A DNA stretch of 64,000 nt, taken from NCBI GenBank assembly GCA_020741275.1, contig DYZK01000007.1, positions 1 to 64,000 of the forward strand, given 5' to 3'. This document shows positions 55,196-64,000 of this stretch, in pieces. A program made the translations under genes and the position numbers. Origin of the DNA: Corynebacterium urealyticum. GTDB taxonomy: Bacteria; Actinomycetota; Actinomycetes; Mycobacteriales; Mycobacteriaceae. The notes beneath the pieces were generated by a model. The model saw only the letters and a list, made by a program, of their open reading frames with translations. It was not told the origin of the DNA and ran no database searches. Each line of letters starts with the position of its first letter. The first letter of the stretch is position 1.

Positions 55196-55237
55196 CGGGT
55201 TGGGTACTCGCTTAAGAAGAATTGTGATCATGGGCAT
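55178..55237 (-). CDS. candidate leader peptide (19 aa, Ile/Leu codons)
   Basis: Small reading frame MPMITILLKRVPNPGGGAD followed by TGA, starting at ATG 55237 with AAGGG 9-13 nt upstream. It contains ATC, ATT and two CTT codons in a row; CTT is a rarely used leucine codon in these GC-rich genes. It ends 121 bp before the LeuA-like gene. Leucine leader peptides before leuA are documented in actinobacteria, so this is a likely attenuation peptide. Confidence 0.65.
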   Translation of the reverse strand: MPMITILLKRVPNPGGGAD

Positions 55238-55321
55238 GAATATATCCCTTTCTTTTCACCCCCGCGAGTTGTTCAACAGCTTTTAGACCCAAATGGGGGT
55301 GCAACAGGTGGGATTTATCAT

Positions 55322-55334
55322 CCCATAATATGGG
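55322..55334. promoter_or_regulatory. palindrome upstream of the leucine leader
   Basis: CCCATAATATGGG is a perfect 13-bp palindrome about 85-97 bp upstream of the leader peptide. It is a possible operator or a -10-like element (TATTAT on the minus strand). The 55238-55424 spacer has no other feature I can support. Confidence 0.35.
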
Positions 55335-55424
55335 ACGCGGCCCGGGGTGTGTGCCCACGGACCGCGTTCACTGTTCCTCGCCCTTCCCTTTTATTTGGGA
55401 CGTCGCCAGCCTCACGCCTGGCGC

Positions 55425-57236
55425 TCAGCCCTGCGGGATATGAAACTTCTCCCAGGCCTTCCATCGCGGGGAGGGTTCCAGGAGCTGGCTTTCCTCGCCG
55501 GCCTCGAAGCGCTTGCCGTCGAAGACCTGGATGTGGCGGGCTGGGTCAGTCTCTTCCGCAAAGTTCGACACAGTAGAGCTCGGTGCAGCGGCCTCTGCGG
55601 CGCCCGCCTCACCCCGGTAGCGCTCGAAGCCCGGGTCGAGGTCGTGGAGGAACTTCCGCCAGCGGCGCAGCATGGCCTCGCTGGTGCGGTTCATCTGCTT
55701 CGCGCCACCGAGCGCGAGGGCGAGCTTGCCGCGGCTGGTGTCCACCCGGCGGAACAGCAGTGGCAGGTCGAGGGCGTGGGTCGCGCCCATCCCGCTGAGT
55801 TCCAGGGAGGGGGTGGTCATGTCCAGCCGGTAGAACCACACCTTGCCCGTGGGGTGCTGCTCGGCCAGTAGATAGGCCGGGGCCACGAAGATCGCGTGCC
55901 CGGTGAACTCGCCCACTACGGAGCGACGCTGAACACCCTTGTAGTGCTGGAGGAGTTCCTCGACGTCCGTGCTCACGTGCTCGGCGAGCGTGAGGGTGCG
56001 CGACCACTGGTGCTTGGTGCGCAGTGGTTCCCAGCGCATGAGGCGGTACTCGTCGCGGTTATAGCCCACGAGCAGCGGCAGGTCGCGCTGCGCACCCTTG
56101 GCCAGCGGGTGCTTCGGCAGCAGGTCGCCGTCCACGATGGGGGCGAAGGGTCCGGAGACCCCCGGTGCGTAGCGGAGGTTGTGGGCCACGAGGGTCTCGG
56201 TAATCTCGCCCAGTTCGGTGGCGGTGGCGCCGAAGAGGTCATCGATGCTGAGGCCACCGGTCTCGGGCACCTCTGCCTTGGCTTTGTCCTTCTCGACGAG
56301 CCCCCGGATCCGGGCGAGTTCCGCCACGGCCTGCTCGCGCCAGTACTTGGCGTTCTCCGGGGTATGCACCATGGCGCCCGCGGGGGACTGCGCGATGGCG
56401 CCGGCGATCACGCCCTCCAGGGCAGGGCTGGTCATCAGCGCGGTAACCATCGCACCTCCGGAGGACTCGCCGAAGATGGTGATGCGCTCCGGGTCCCCGC
56501 CGAAGGCGCGGGCATTGGCCTGGATCCATCTCAGAGCCTCGATGATGTCGGAGAGCCCGGCGTTGGTGTCGATGCGCTCGTCGGCGAAGTCCTTGCCGAA
56601 GAAGAGCTGGCCGAACATGCCGAGCCGGTAATTCACGCCCACGTAGATGGAGTCAGTGGCCTGGGCGAAGTGCTCGCCGGAACGCTGCGGATCGGCCGCG
56701 GAGCCGTGGACGTTGCTGCCGCCGTGCAGGTGAACCGCGATCGGGCGGCGCGCCGTGGCGTCGATCGCGTGCTCCTTATTAATAGGGGCTGTTGCGGGGT
56801 CCGCGGCCGTGGTGTTGTCCACATCAGCAGCCGTGTCAGCGCCCTGTGTTGTGCCCCGTGCCGTACCACGGGGCACAACGACGCTCAGCCACAGGCAGTC
56901 CTCGGAGCCGATCCAACCGGTGGCCTTGTTGCGGAATTGGTAGCAGTATTCGCCATCCGCGCGGGCCTCGAAGGTGCCCTCCCAAGGTGCGATGGGCTCG
57001 GCGCGGCGGAAGCGGCGGGGTCCAATGGGTGGCTGGGCGTAGGGGATGCCACGGAAGGCTGCGGTGCCGGTTTCCGCGTGCCCCTTGACCGCGCCGGTGG
57101 TGGTCTGGACGGTCCAGAAGTCACCGGGCGCGGGGGAGCGCTGTGCTGCGCCCGCCTGTCCAGCGCCGTCTTTCTTTTCAGCACCACCCGCGTTCGCGGG
57201 CGCCTTCTTCGCGCCGCCTGCAACCGATTCCGCCAT
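55425..57236 (-). CDS. type-B carboxylesterase
   Basis: 603-aa alpha/beta hydrolase of the carboxylesterase/cholinesterase family. AAFRGIPYAQPPIGPRRF, SEDCLWLSVV and the HLHGGSNVHGSA oxyanion region are typical. The nucleophile is in FGESSGGAMV, and the catalytic His in GATHALDLPLLF. A ~35-residue Ala/Gly/Lys-rich N-terminus has no clear signal peptide. It starts 4 bp after the M20 peptidase stop, so the two form an operon. Substrate unknown. Confidence 0.9.
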   Translation of the reverse strand: MAESVAGGAKKAPANAGGAEKKDGAGQAGAAQRSPAPGDFWTVQTTTGAVKGHAETGTAAFRGIPYAQPPIGPRRFRRAEPIAPWEGTFEARADGEYCYQFRNKATGWIGSEDCLWLSVVVPRGTARGTTQGADTAADVDNTTAADPATAPINKEHAIDATARRPIAVHLHGGSNVHGSAADPQRSGEHFAQATDSIYVGVNYRLGMFGQLFFGKDFADERIDTNAGLSDIIEALRWIQANARAFGGDPERITIFGESSGGAMVTALMTSPALEGVIAGAIAQSPAGAMVHTPENAKYWREQAVAELARIRGLVEKDKAKAEVPETGGLSIDDLFGATATELGEITETLVAHNLRYAPGVSGPFAPIVDGDLLPKHPLAKGAQRDLPLLVGYNRDEYRLMRWEPLRTKHQWSRTLTLAEHVSTDVEELLQHYKGVQRRSVVGEFTGHAIFVAPAYLLAEQHPTGKVWFYRLDMTTPSLELSGMGATHALDLPLLFRRVDTSRGKLALALGGAKQMNRTSEAMLRRWRKFLHDLDPGFERYRGEAGAAEAAAPSSTVSNFAEETDPARHIQVFDGKRFEAGEESQLLEPSPRWKAWEKFHIPQG

Positions 57237-57240
57237 CGCG

Positions 57241-58653
57241 CTAGTTCACCTCAGCGGCCGTGCGGGCCAGGAAGAGCAGCTGTGCCGCACCGACGGAGTG
57301 GATCTCGGTCGGGTCCACGGACTCGTCGGCGGAGTGGATGCGGGCCTGCGGCTCAGCCAGGCCGTAGAGGGCCAGCTCCGCACCCGGGTGGGTAGCAAGC
57401 AGCTTATTGGTCAGCGGGATAGAACCGCCGGAGGCGACCTCCGCGATCTCCATGTGCTCCTTGCCAGCAGCCGCGGCGTAGGAGTCCCCCAGTGCGCCAG
57501 CCAGGCGCTGCAGAGCCGGGCCGGTCAGGTCGGCGCTGAAGGGCTCGGCCAGGGACTCGCGCTCGATGCTCATCTTGGCGTTCGGGGCGTGCTTCTCCAG
57601 GTGGGCGACCAGCAGGTCCTGGCACTCCTTCGGCTCCATTCCCGGCGGCACGCGCAGGCTCACCACGGCCGCGGACTCAGCCGGCACGGCGTTCACTGCA
57701 TCCTTGACCGGCAGGGCGTCGATGGCGGTGACGGTAATTGCCGGGCGTGCGACGGTGAGGTCGTTGGGCTTCAAGCCCTGATCGGCGCCGTAGACGTCCA
57801 CGCCGTCCAGCACGCCGGCGTCGCGGCGGAAGGTGGGCTCGTCCGGGCCCACGCCCTCCCAGGTGGTGCTCGGTGCCAGGCCTTCGACGGCGACCAGGCC
57901 CTTCTCATTGTGCAGGGTGCTGAGCAGCTTGATCAGCTCAACGGTCGCGTCCGGGGCGGCACCGCCGAACTGGCCGGAGTGCAGCGGCTGCTCCAGGGTC
58001 TGCAGGCGGACGGTGACCGCCGCGGAGCCGCGCAGGGCGGTGCATAGGCTCGGCACTCCCACGGAGTCGTTGCCAGAGTCTGCGATGAGGAACACGTCCG
58101 CGGCCAAGAGCTCCGGACGCTCGGCCAGCAGGTTCTCCAGGCCGTAGCCGCCGCGCTCCTCGGAGCCCTCCACGACGACCCGGATGCCGACCTTGTTCAG
58201 AACCGGGTACTGCTCAGCGAGCTCGTTGAGGGCGCGCAGGGTGCCCAGGTGCATGCTCACCGAGCCCTTGCAGTCCGCGGTGCCGCGGCCGTACCAGCGG
58301 CCGTCGCGCTCGGTCAGCGTCCACGGGTCGGAGGTCCAGGCATCGACGTTGCCGGCTGGCTGGACGTCGAAGTGGCTGTACAGCAGGACGGTGGGGTAGC
58401 CGTCCTCCGGCTCCCGGAGACCGATGACGGACTTCGATCCGTCGGAGGTGGGGTAGGCCTCGACGGGAACCCCGACCTCGCGGAACTGGCGGACCACCCA
58501 GTCCGCGGCGCCGTCGTTGTGCTCGTCGAGCTCAGGGACGGAGTGGATGGACTGGAAAGCGATGAGTTCGGTCAGCGCGTCCTTAATAAAAGGCAGTTGT
58601 GCCTCGAGGGCCGCGCGGGCCTCGTTCGGGGTAGGAATTGCGTTATTTGTCAT
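57241..58653 (-). CDS. M20 family metallopeptidase/dipeptidase
   Basis: 470-aa zinc hydrolase. Metal-binding and catalytic segments are YSHFDVQPAG (His and catalytic Asp), GRGTADCKG (bridging Asp), VEGSEERGG (catalytic Glu pair) and DSGNDS. It resembles the CNDP/PepV-like dipeptidases of actinobacteria. ATG 58653 is selected; upstream codons lie inside the CIRCE promoter region. First gene of the peptidase-esterase pair. Confidence 0.9.
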   Translation of the reverse strand: MTNNAIPTPNEARAALEAQLPFIKDALTELIAFQSIHSVPELDEHNDGAADWVVRQFREVGVPVEAYPTSDGSKSVIGLREPEDGYPTVLLYSHFDVQPAGNVDAWTSDPWTLTERDGRWYGRGTADCKGSVSMHLGTLRALNELAEQYPVLNKVGIRVVVEGSEERGGYGLENLLAERPELLAADVFLIADSGNDSVGVPSLCTALRGSAAVTVRLQTLEQPLHSGQFGGAAPDATVELIKLLSTLHNEKGLVAVEGLAPSTTWEGVGPDEPTFRRDAGVLDGVDVYGADQGLKPNDLTVARPAITVTAIDALPVKDAVNAVPAESAAVVSLRVPPGMEPKECQDLLVAHLEKHAPNAKMSIERESLAEPFSADLTGPALQRLAGALGDSYAAAAGKEHMEIAEVASGGSIPLTNKLLATHPGAELALYGLAEPQARIHSADESVDPTEIHSVGAAQLLFLARTAAEVN

Positions 58654-58690
58654 GGGATCCAGGGTAACGCTTTTTCCGAAAGTTGCGGAC

Positions 58691-58717
58691 CTTGCACTCA
58701 AGGGGTGCGAGTGCTAA
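58691..58717 (+). promoter_or_regulatory. CIRCE operator 1 (HrcA site) before groEL2
   Basis: CTTGCACTC-N9-GAGTGCTAA, close to the CIRCE consensus TTAGCACTC-N9-GAGTGCTAA with only the left arm changed. Confidence 0.85.
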
Positions 58718-58725
58718 AAACGGTG

Positions 58726-58752
58726 TTAGCACTTGCACTGGTTGAGTGCCAG
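58726..58752 (+). promoter_or_regulatory. CIRCE operator 2 (HrcA site) before groEL2
   Basis: TTAGCACTT-N9-GAGTGCCAG, spaced 35 bp from the first. Two sites in tandem indicate tight HrcA control of groEL2. Confidence 0.85.
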
Positions 58753-58867
58753 ATAAAAGAACGATCGAGTTCAGTGAGGACGGGTGCAGCGGCACTTACC
58801 CGTCCGTGCCGTCGCGGGCGCTGGATTCGACCCGCATGTGTCGCACCAACTCTAACGGAGGATCTGA

Positions 58868-60517
<1,650 letters not shown>

Positions 60518-60818
60518 TCCCCGTTGCTGAGCCCTAGGCTCGCGTTCTGGGCTCCTTGCATCCCGGTGGGGTGTGAGGGGCCTTTCTGTGTTTTGAGGGG
60601 CGGGGAGTCGGCCCGTGGATGCTTCGCTGGGAAGCAATGGCTTGGCAGGCGCCTGCGCTCAGGGAAATCACAGGAAAGTTGAAAACTTAACCTAAATTTT
60701 TATTGGAATTAGTTTTCATCTGCATGGCCTGGGTCTTACCTGGGGAGGATTTCCTTAGGTTAATTGCAGGTTAACCAGCGGTTATGTCCGATTAGGGCAA
60801 ACTATGAACGCCTATGAA

Positions 60819-60834
60819 TGTGATCCTTTTCACA
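60819..60834 (+). promoter_or_regulatory. perfect GlxR-type site upstream of porH-like gene
   Basis: TGTGATCCTTTTCACA is an exact TGTGA-N6-TCACA, 27 bp before the -35 element. Further upstream in 60518-60818 there are GGTTAA-type boxes (TTAACCTAA at 687-695, TTAGGTTAA at 755-763) but no gene. Confidence 0.65.
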
Positions 60835-60860
60835 CGTTGGCAGGAACTCGTTACCTGCTC

Positions 60861-60888
60861 TTGACATAAGTATTTGCTGTGCCATAAT
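60861..60888 (+). promoter_or_regulatory. sigma-A promoter for the porin genes
   Basis: TTGACA (861-866), 16-bp spacer, CATAAT (883-888). This is a near-consensus promoter; transcription would begin near 60895, leaving a ~75-nt leader. Confidence 0.65.
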
Positions 60889-60970
60889 CGGTGACCGTGA
60901 CGCGCTCAGCGTTAATCCACTGTAGGTCCCGTGAAAGTGGCGGGGCTGTCATACTTTTCGAGGAGTTCAT

Positions 60971-61135
60971 ATGAACATCGACATGATCACCACCTTCCTG
61001 GACGACTTCGTTACCTTCTGGAAGAACATCGGCAAGTTCCTGCAGCCGATCTTCGATCTGGTTAAGCCCGAGGAGGGCGACGAGCAGACTGTTTCCTCCC
61101 TCTCCTTCCTCTCCTCCTCCGAGCGCGCGGAGTAG
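60971..61135 (+). CDS. porH: PorH-like small cell-envelope porin subunit
   Basis: 54-aa acidic amphipathic peptide (begins MNIDMITTFLDDFVTFWKN) with no signal peptide, placed after groEL2 and before a second tiny gene and ppk2, as porH-porA are in C. glutamicum. PorH with PorA forms the mycolate outer-membrane channel and both are O-mycoloylated on serines; here serines cluster at residues 42-50. ATG 60971 follows GAGGAG with 5-nt spacing. Sequence similarity to known PorH is low, so the assignment rests mainly on position, size and amphipathic pattern. Confidence 0.7.
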   Translation: MNIDMITTFLDDFVTFWKNIGKFLQPIFDLVKPEEGDEQTVSSLSFLSSSERAE

Positions 61136-61146
61136 TAAGCCCTATT

Positions 61147-61190
61147 GAGAGCTAACTAAGCTCTCGTATCGCTCTAGATTCGAGCGATAC
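61147..61190 (+). other. twin hairpins between porH-like and porA-like genes
   Basis: Two adjacent stems: GAGAGCT/AGCTCTC (147-153 with 159-165) and, starting on the next base, GTATCGCTC/GAGCGATAC (166-174 with 182-190). No T-run follows. They may stabilise the upstream mRNA or act as a processing point and set the ratio of the two subunits. Confidence 0.6.
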
Positions 61191-61276
61191 CTAATGCCCC
61201 GCGACGCGGGCTTCTCTAAAACACAGTTTCCCACTCTCCTGCGGGCGAGCGGGCCTACACTCTAGGAGTTTTCACA

Positions 61277-61390
61277 ATGGAAAACGCAGCCGAATTTTTT
61301 GAGACCATGTCCAAGGTCGCTGACTGGGTCGATGCTCTGTCCAACCTGCTCGGCCTGCTGCCGAACTTCCTCCAGGCACTGGGCTTCTAA
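61277..61390 (+). CDS. porA: PorA-like small cell-envelope porin subunit
   Basis: 37-aa hydrophobic-amphipathic peptide beginning MENAAEFFETMSK and ending LPNFLQALGF. C. glutamicum PorA also begins with MEN and has no signal peptide. ATG 61277 has AGGAG 8 nt upstream. It lies 141 bp after the PorH-like gene and is closed by a strong terminator. Serine 12 or 22 would be mycoloylation candidates. Assignment by position, size and start; moderate certainty. Confidence 0.7.
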   Translation: MENAAEFFETMSKVADWVDALSNLLGLLPNFLQALGF

Positions 61391-61413
61391 TTTAAGCCTC
61401 GCCGAGAGCGATA

Positions 61414-61444
61414 AAACCCCGCCACCGCAACGGTGGCGGGGTTT
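61414..61444 (+). terminator. terminator after the porin genes
   Basis: A perfect 14-bp stem, AAACCCCGCCACCG with CGGTGGCGGGGTTT around CAA, then AACTTTT. Very strong intrinsic terminator. Confidence 0.92.
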
Positions 61445-61623
61445 AACTTTTGCCAAAATATACCCGCTCAGTCCACCGCGCCCCGGACGGCCCGTGCCAA
61501 CCAGCGCGAGCTGCGATTCTTAATGCACTTTAAGGGGAGGCGTGACCCACCCCCGCACCTGTTAAGCAGTAGAATAGAAGGCGTAGAAGTCTCACTCACT
61601 AGGCCGAAAAACAGGTGCAAAGC

Positions 61624-62523
61624 ATGAGCAACACCAACGAAGAAGACATGCACTTCGTCGACCTCGCATCCACCGAGGGGTACATGGTGGATGACTCCGA
61701 TGAAGACGACCCGGTACTGATCACCCCAGACGGCGAGCGCGTCGACACCTGGCGCGAGGACTACCCCTACGAAGAGCGCATGAGCCGCGATGAGTACGAG
61801 CACATCAAGCGCGCCCTCCAGATCGAGCTGCTGAAGTGGCAGAACTGGACCAAGGACACCGGCCAGAAGCACATCATCCTCTTCGAGGGTCGCGACGCCG
61901 CCGGTAAGGGTGGCTCCATCAAGCGCTTCAACGAGCATCTCAACCCCCGTGGTGCCCGCACCGTCGCCCTGGAGAAGCCAACCGAGCGCGAGTCCACCAG
62001 CTGGTACTTCCAGCGCTACATCCAGCACTTCCCGGCCGGCGGCGAGATCGTGTTCTTCGACCGCTCCTGGTACAACCGCTCCGGCGTCGAACGTGTCATG
62101 GGATTCTGCACCCACGCGCAGCACGCCGAGTTCATGCGCGAAGTCCCGATGCTCGAGAACATGATCATGGGCTCCGGCATCTCCCTGACCAAGCTGTGGT
62201 TCTCCGTGACCCAGAAGGAGCAGCGCACCCGCTTCGCGATCCGCCAGGTGGACCCCGTCCGCCAGTGGAAGCTCTCCCCAATGGACCTGGCCTCCCTGGA
62301 TCGCTGGGATGATTACACCCGCGCTAAGGAGGAGACCTTCCGCTACACGGATACCAACGAGTCCCCGTGGATCACCATTAAGTCCAATGACAAGAAGCGT
62401 GCCCGCATCAACGCGATGCGCTACGTGCTCAGCAAGTTCGAGTACACCGACAAGGACCACGAGGTCGTGGGCCAGCCGGATCCGCTGCTGGTCAAGCGCG
62501 GTCGCGACCAGATCGGCGACTAA
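61624..62523 (+). CDS. ppk2: polyphosphate kinase 2
   Basis: 299-aa PPK2-family kinase using polyphosphate to phosphorylate nucleoside diphosphates (or the reverse). Walker A FEGRDAAGKGGSIKR, lid/Walker B region FFDRSWYNRSGVERV and LWFSVTQKEQRTRF are family hallmarks. The acidic N-terminal ~50 residues precede the domain. ATG 61624 with AGGTG upstream. The ppk2-porin-groEL2 neighbourhood is conserved in corynebacteria. Confidence 0.94.
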   Translation: MSNTNEEDMHFVDLASTEGYMVDDSDEDDPVLITPDGERVDTWREDYPYEERMSRDEYEHIKRALQIELLKWQNWTKDTGQKHIILFEGRDAAGKGGSIKRFNEHLNPRGARTVALEKPTERESTSWYFQRYIQHFPAGGEIVFFDRSWYNRSGVERVMGFCTHAQHAEFMREVPMLENMIMGSGISLTKLWFSVTQKEQRTRFAIRQVDPVRQWKLSPMDLASLDRWDDYTRAKEETFRYTDTNESPWITIKSNDKKRARINAMRYVLSKFEYTDKDHEVVGQPDPLLVKRGRDQIGD

Positions 62524-62595
62524 GGCTCACCGTTCGCCCCGCGGAGCGCGCGGGGCAGCGGGATCCTGCAGCGCGCTAGTCCCGTGCTCATAGCG

Positions 62596-62634
62596 AAGGG
62601 AGGACCACCCAGCCGGGGTGGCCCTCCCTTTTCA
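62596..62634. terminator. bidirectional terminator ppk2 / nitronate monooxygenase
   Basis: AAGGGAGGACCACCC pairs with GGGTGGCCCTCCCTT (one mismatch) with TTTTC following; it serves both convergent genes. Confidence 0.85.
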
Positions 62635-62640
62635 CGTTTC

Positions 62641-63660
62641 CTACGGCGCCAGCTCAGCGACGATCGCCGCGGCAGGCCCCGGTCGCGTGAGCCTATAGTT
62701 CTCCCCGGCCCACAGGTTCAGATACTCCCGATCGCCGGCTTTATCCGCCTCACCGCGCAGAGCAGAGGTCAGGTAGTGGAGCTCCGGGTACAAGCTCGGG
62801 GCGAGCGGCTGGAAGCGGTCGGTAAAACTATTGCGGATCGCACGCGCTGGCTTGCCCGTGAAGGCCGTGGTGATCACAGTCGGCCGCCCCTTGAGCGTCT
62901 GCAGTGCTTGCTGGTGCGTCTTCTTCGTCCCCGCCTCCGCGGCCAGGAGGAAACGGGTACCTACCTGGGTGGCGGCGGCGCCGTTCTCCAGGGCCTCCGC
63001 CACGTCCTGCCTGCTCGCGATGCCACCGGCGGCGATCACCGGCTTATCGGTGGCCTCCTTCGCGTGTGTCAGCAGCTGGGCGAGCGAGTATGCGCAGCCC
63101 TCCTCCGGGGTGGAGAGTACCGTGCCCCGGTGGCCACCGGCCTCCTTGCCCTGCAGCACGATGGCGTCACAATCCGTGGCCGCGAGATGGTCGATCTCCT
63201 CCGGGGTCGTGGCATTAAGCACCACCAGCTTCTGCTTGGCGTGCAGGGCGTCCACGACCTCCTGGGTCGGGTAGCCGAAGGTAAAAGACACGACCTTGGC
63301 AGCAGAGGAGAGTGCGATCTGCACCTTCTCCTCATAGTGATCATCGGTGTTGCGAGGGGCGTCCGGAAAAGAAGCTGGCACAGCCGAGTAGGTGCCCAAT
63401 TGTTCCCGATAACGCTGCCAACTATGCAGCTCCGGGGCGGAGAGGCCCGAGTGGGAGGGTGGGGAGAAGATATTGACCCCGAAGGGTTGGGTAGTGAGTT
63501 TCTCTATGGCTGCAAGGTGTTCGCGGAAAGCATCGGGGGAGAGGTAGCCCGCGGCCGTCATGCCGAGCCCACCGGCATTGGATACGGCGGCAACGAGCTC
63601 CGGGGTGGACGGGCCACCAGCCATTGGGGCAAGGACGATCGGACGTTGCAGGGAGAGCAT
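62641..63660 (-). CDS. nitronate monooxygenase family flavoprotein
   Basis: 339-aa FMN-dependent TIM-barrel enzyme. PIVLAPMAGGPSTPELVAAV at the N-terminus, DAIVLQGKEAGGHRGT with the catalytic His, and PVIAAGGIA...GAAATQVGTRFL for phosphate binding identify the 2-nitropropane dioxygenase family. It may detoxify propionate-3-nitronate; related members have other roles. It is monocistronic; its upstream side contains hairpin repeat copy 3. Confidence 0.9.
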   Translation of the reverse strand: MLSLQRPIVLAPMAGGPSTPELVAAVSNAGGLGMTAAGYLSPDAFREHLAAIEKLTTQPFGVNIFSPPSHSGLSAPELHSWQRYREQLGTYSAVPASFPDAPRNTDDHYEEKVQIALSSAAKVVSFTFGYPTQEVVDALHAKQKLVVLNATTPEEIDHLAATDCDAIVLQGKEAGGHRGTVLSTPEEGCAYSLAQLLTHAKEATDKPVIAAGGIASRQDVAEALENGAAATQVGTRFLLAAEAGTKKTHQQALQTLKGRPTVITTAFTGKPARAIRNSFTDRFQPLAPSLYPELHYLTSALRGEADKAGDREYLNLWAGENYRLTRPGPAAAIVAELAP

Positions 63661-63717
63661 GGTGGGCTCCTAAGGGTGTGGGGAATGGTTGTAGTTAGGG
63701 TTGGGCCTAATTATGGC

Positions 63718-63774
63718 TTTTGCAGAGTTTGTGGTCGGTTTTCGGGTGTTTAGCGACCTTAAACTCTGCAAAAC
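63718..63774. repeat. dispersed hairpin repeat, copy 3
   Basis: Arms TTTTGCAGAGTT (718-729) and AACTCTGCAAAA (762-773). The interior has diverged (GGTCGGTTTTCGGGTGTTTAGCGACC) but keeps the inner pairing GGTCG/CGACC, while copies 1 and 2 pair GTCGG/CCGAC. It lies 68 bp after the stop of the last (minus-strand) gene. Confidence 0.82.
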
Positions 63775-63841
63775 CGTGCGGGGGCCGGGCGTGCCACCCG
63801 TGCGGGGCCTGGGGGGTGCTGCCCGTGCGAAGGCTGGGGCC

Positions 63842-64000
63842 TTAGAGTGTCGGGCGGGGGAGGTGATCCGAGCTCGGGGTGTGTTGTTGCTTCGCGGCTT
63901 CTTCGCGGTTGCCTCGCACGAACTTTTCGATCAGCAGGATGGTGATCGGGAACTCCGCGACCATGAACAGGGCGATCAGGATGATCAGCTGGGTGCTGCC
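63842..64000 (-). CDS. membrane protein, 3' end only
   Basis: The last 52 codons of a minus-strand gene that enters from the right edge. A hydrophobic segment LIILIALFMVAEFPITILLI is followed by a charged tail EKFVRGNREEAAK and a polar end. It is an integral membrane protein with a cytoplasmic C-terminus; the family cannot be told from this part. Confidence 0.6.
   Translation of the reverse strand, partial: GSTQLIILIALFMVAEFPITILLIEKFVRGNREEAAKQQHTPSSDHLPRPTL

Noticed and set aside
61277-61390. Second small open frame dismissed as noise
   Set aside because: Rejected the dismissal: ribosome-binding site, MEN start as in PorA, location and terminator make it a likely gene, so it is kept as a feature.

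Overview
The window looks like a chromosomal segment of a high-GC Corynebacterium. The main evidence is a groEL2 gene with two CIRCE operators followed by two tiny porin-type genes (PorH- and PorA-like) and ppk2; a contiguous pknG-glnH-glnX set in which PknG lacks the rubredoxin domain; fpr2-cysIX and cysHDNYZ assimilatory sulfate genes preceded by McbR-type operators (TAGAC-N6-GTCTR); and the mycobacteria/corynebacteria-type order xthA-GNAT-def / DUF3263-LytR_C-carboxylate-amine ligase leading towards groEL2. The species cannot be named from the sequence alone. No rRNA, tRNA, CRISPR array, transposase or phage gene was seen.

Layout. 1-3.3 kb: 5' end of metE (minus) facing an ECF-type vitamin/cofactor transporter operon (S-T-A). 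3.3-6.7 kb: Rieske lipoprotein, purT, trhO, acetyltransferase. 6.9-10.5 kb: fpr2 and divergent cysI-cysX. 10.6-24.1 kb: an accessory block between the two halves of the cys cluster. It holds gabD, dsdA, a phosphotransferase/acyl-CoA dehydrogenase/SDR operon with a TetR regulator, a histidine phosphatase, an acyl-CoA synthetase, and a glycerate operon (GntP permease, glycerate kinase, hydrolase). 24.4-29.5 kb: cysHDNYZ. 29.8-32.5 kb: pta-ackA. 32.6-37.9 kb: Tat-exported phosphoesterase flanked by direct repeats, then molybdenum genes (Mog/MoaB-MoaE fusion, moaC, modB, modA). 37.9-43.1 kb: pknG, glnH, glnX. 43.3-48.7 kb: ABC exporter, MFS pump, MarR, cardiolipin synthase. 48.7-54.2 kb: xthA, GNAT, def, DUF3263, LytR_C, carboxylate-amine ligase. 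54.5-58.7 kb: a stand-alone LeuA-type regulatory-domain gene behind a Leu-containing leader peptide and attenuator-like hairpin, an esterase and an M20 peptidase. 58.7-64 kb: groEL2, porH-like, porA-like, ppk2, a nitronate monooxygenase-like gene, and the 3' end of a membrane protein gene.

How the genes work together. Sulfate is taken up (CysZ), activated (CysDN), reduced (CysH, CysI with Fpr2/CysX supplying electrons), with CysY supplying siroheme iron; both cys promoters and metE carry McbR-like sites, tying them into one sulfur regulon. The 13.5-20.2 kb block contains four of the enzyme types of the Pseudomonas levulinate/4-hydroxyacid (lva) route (acyl-CoA ligase, SDR, APH-like kinase, ACAD10/11-like dehydrogenase), and two of its transcription units share the same palindromic operator. 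PknG-GlnH-GlnX is the known amino-acid-sensing kinase module of this group.

The most unusual points are: the 4-hydroxyacid-like catabolic block and its shared operator; the leader-peptide-controlled LeuA-like domain; a ~57-bp dispersed hairpin repeat present three times, two copies of which, with a duplicated 3' end of moaE, bracket the phosphoesterase gene; and an ECF ATPase whose two halves appear to form only one composite ATP site.
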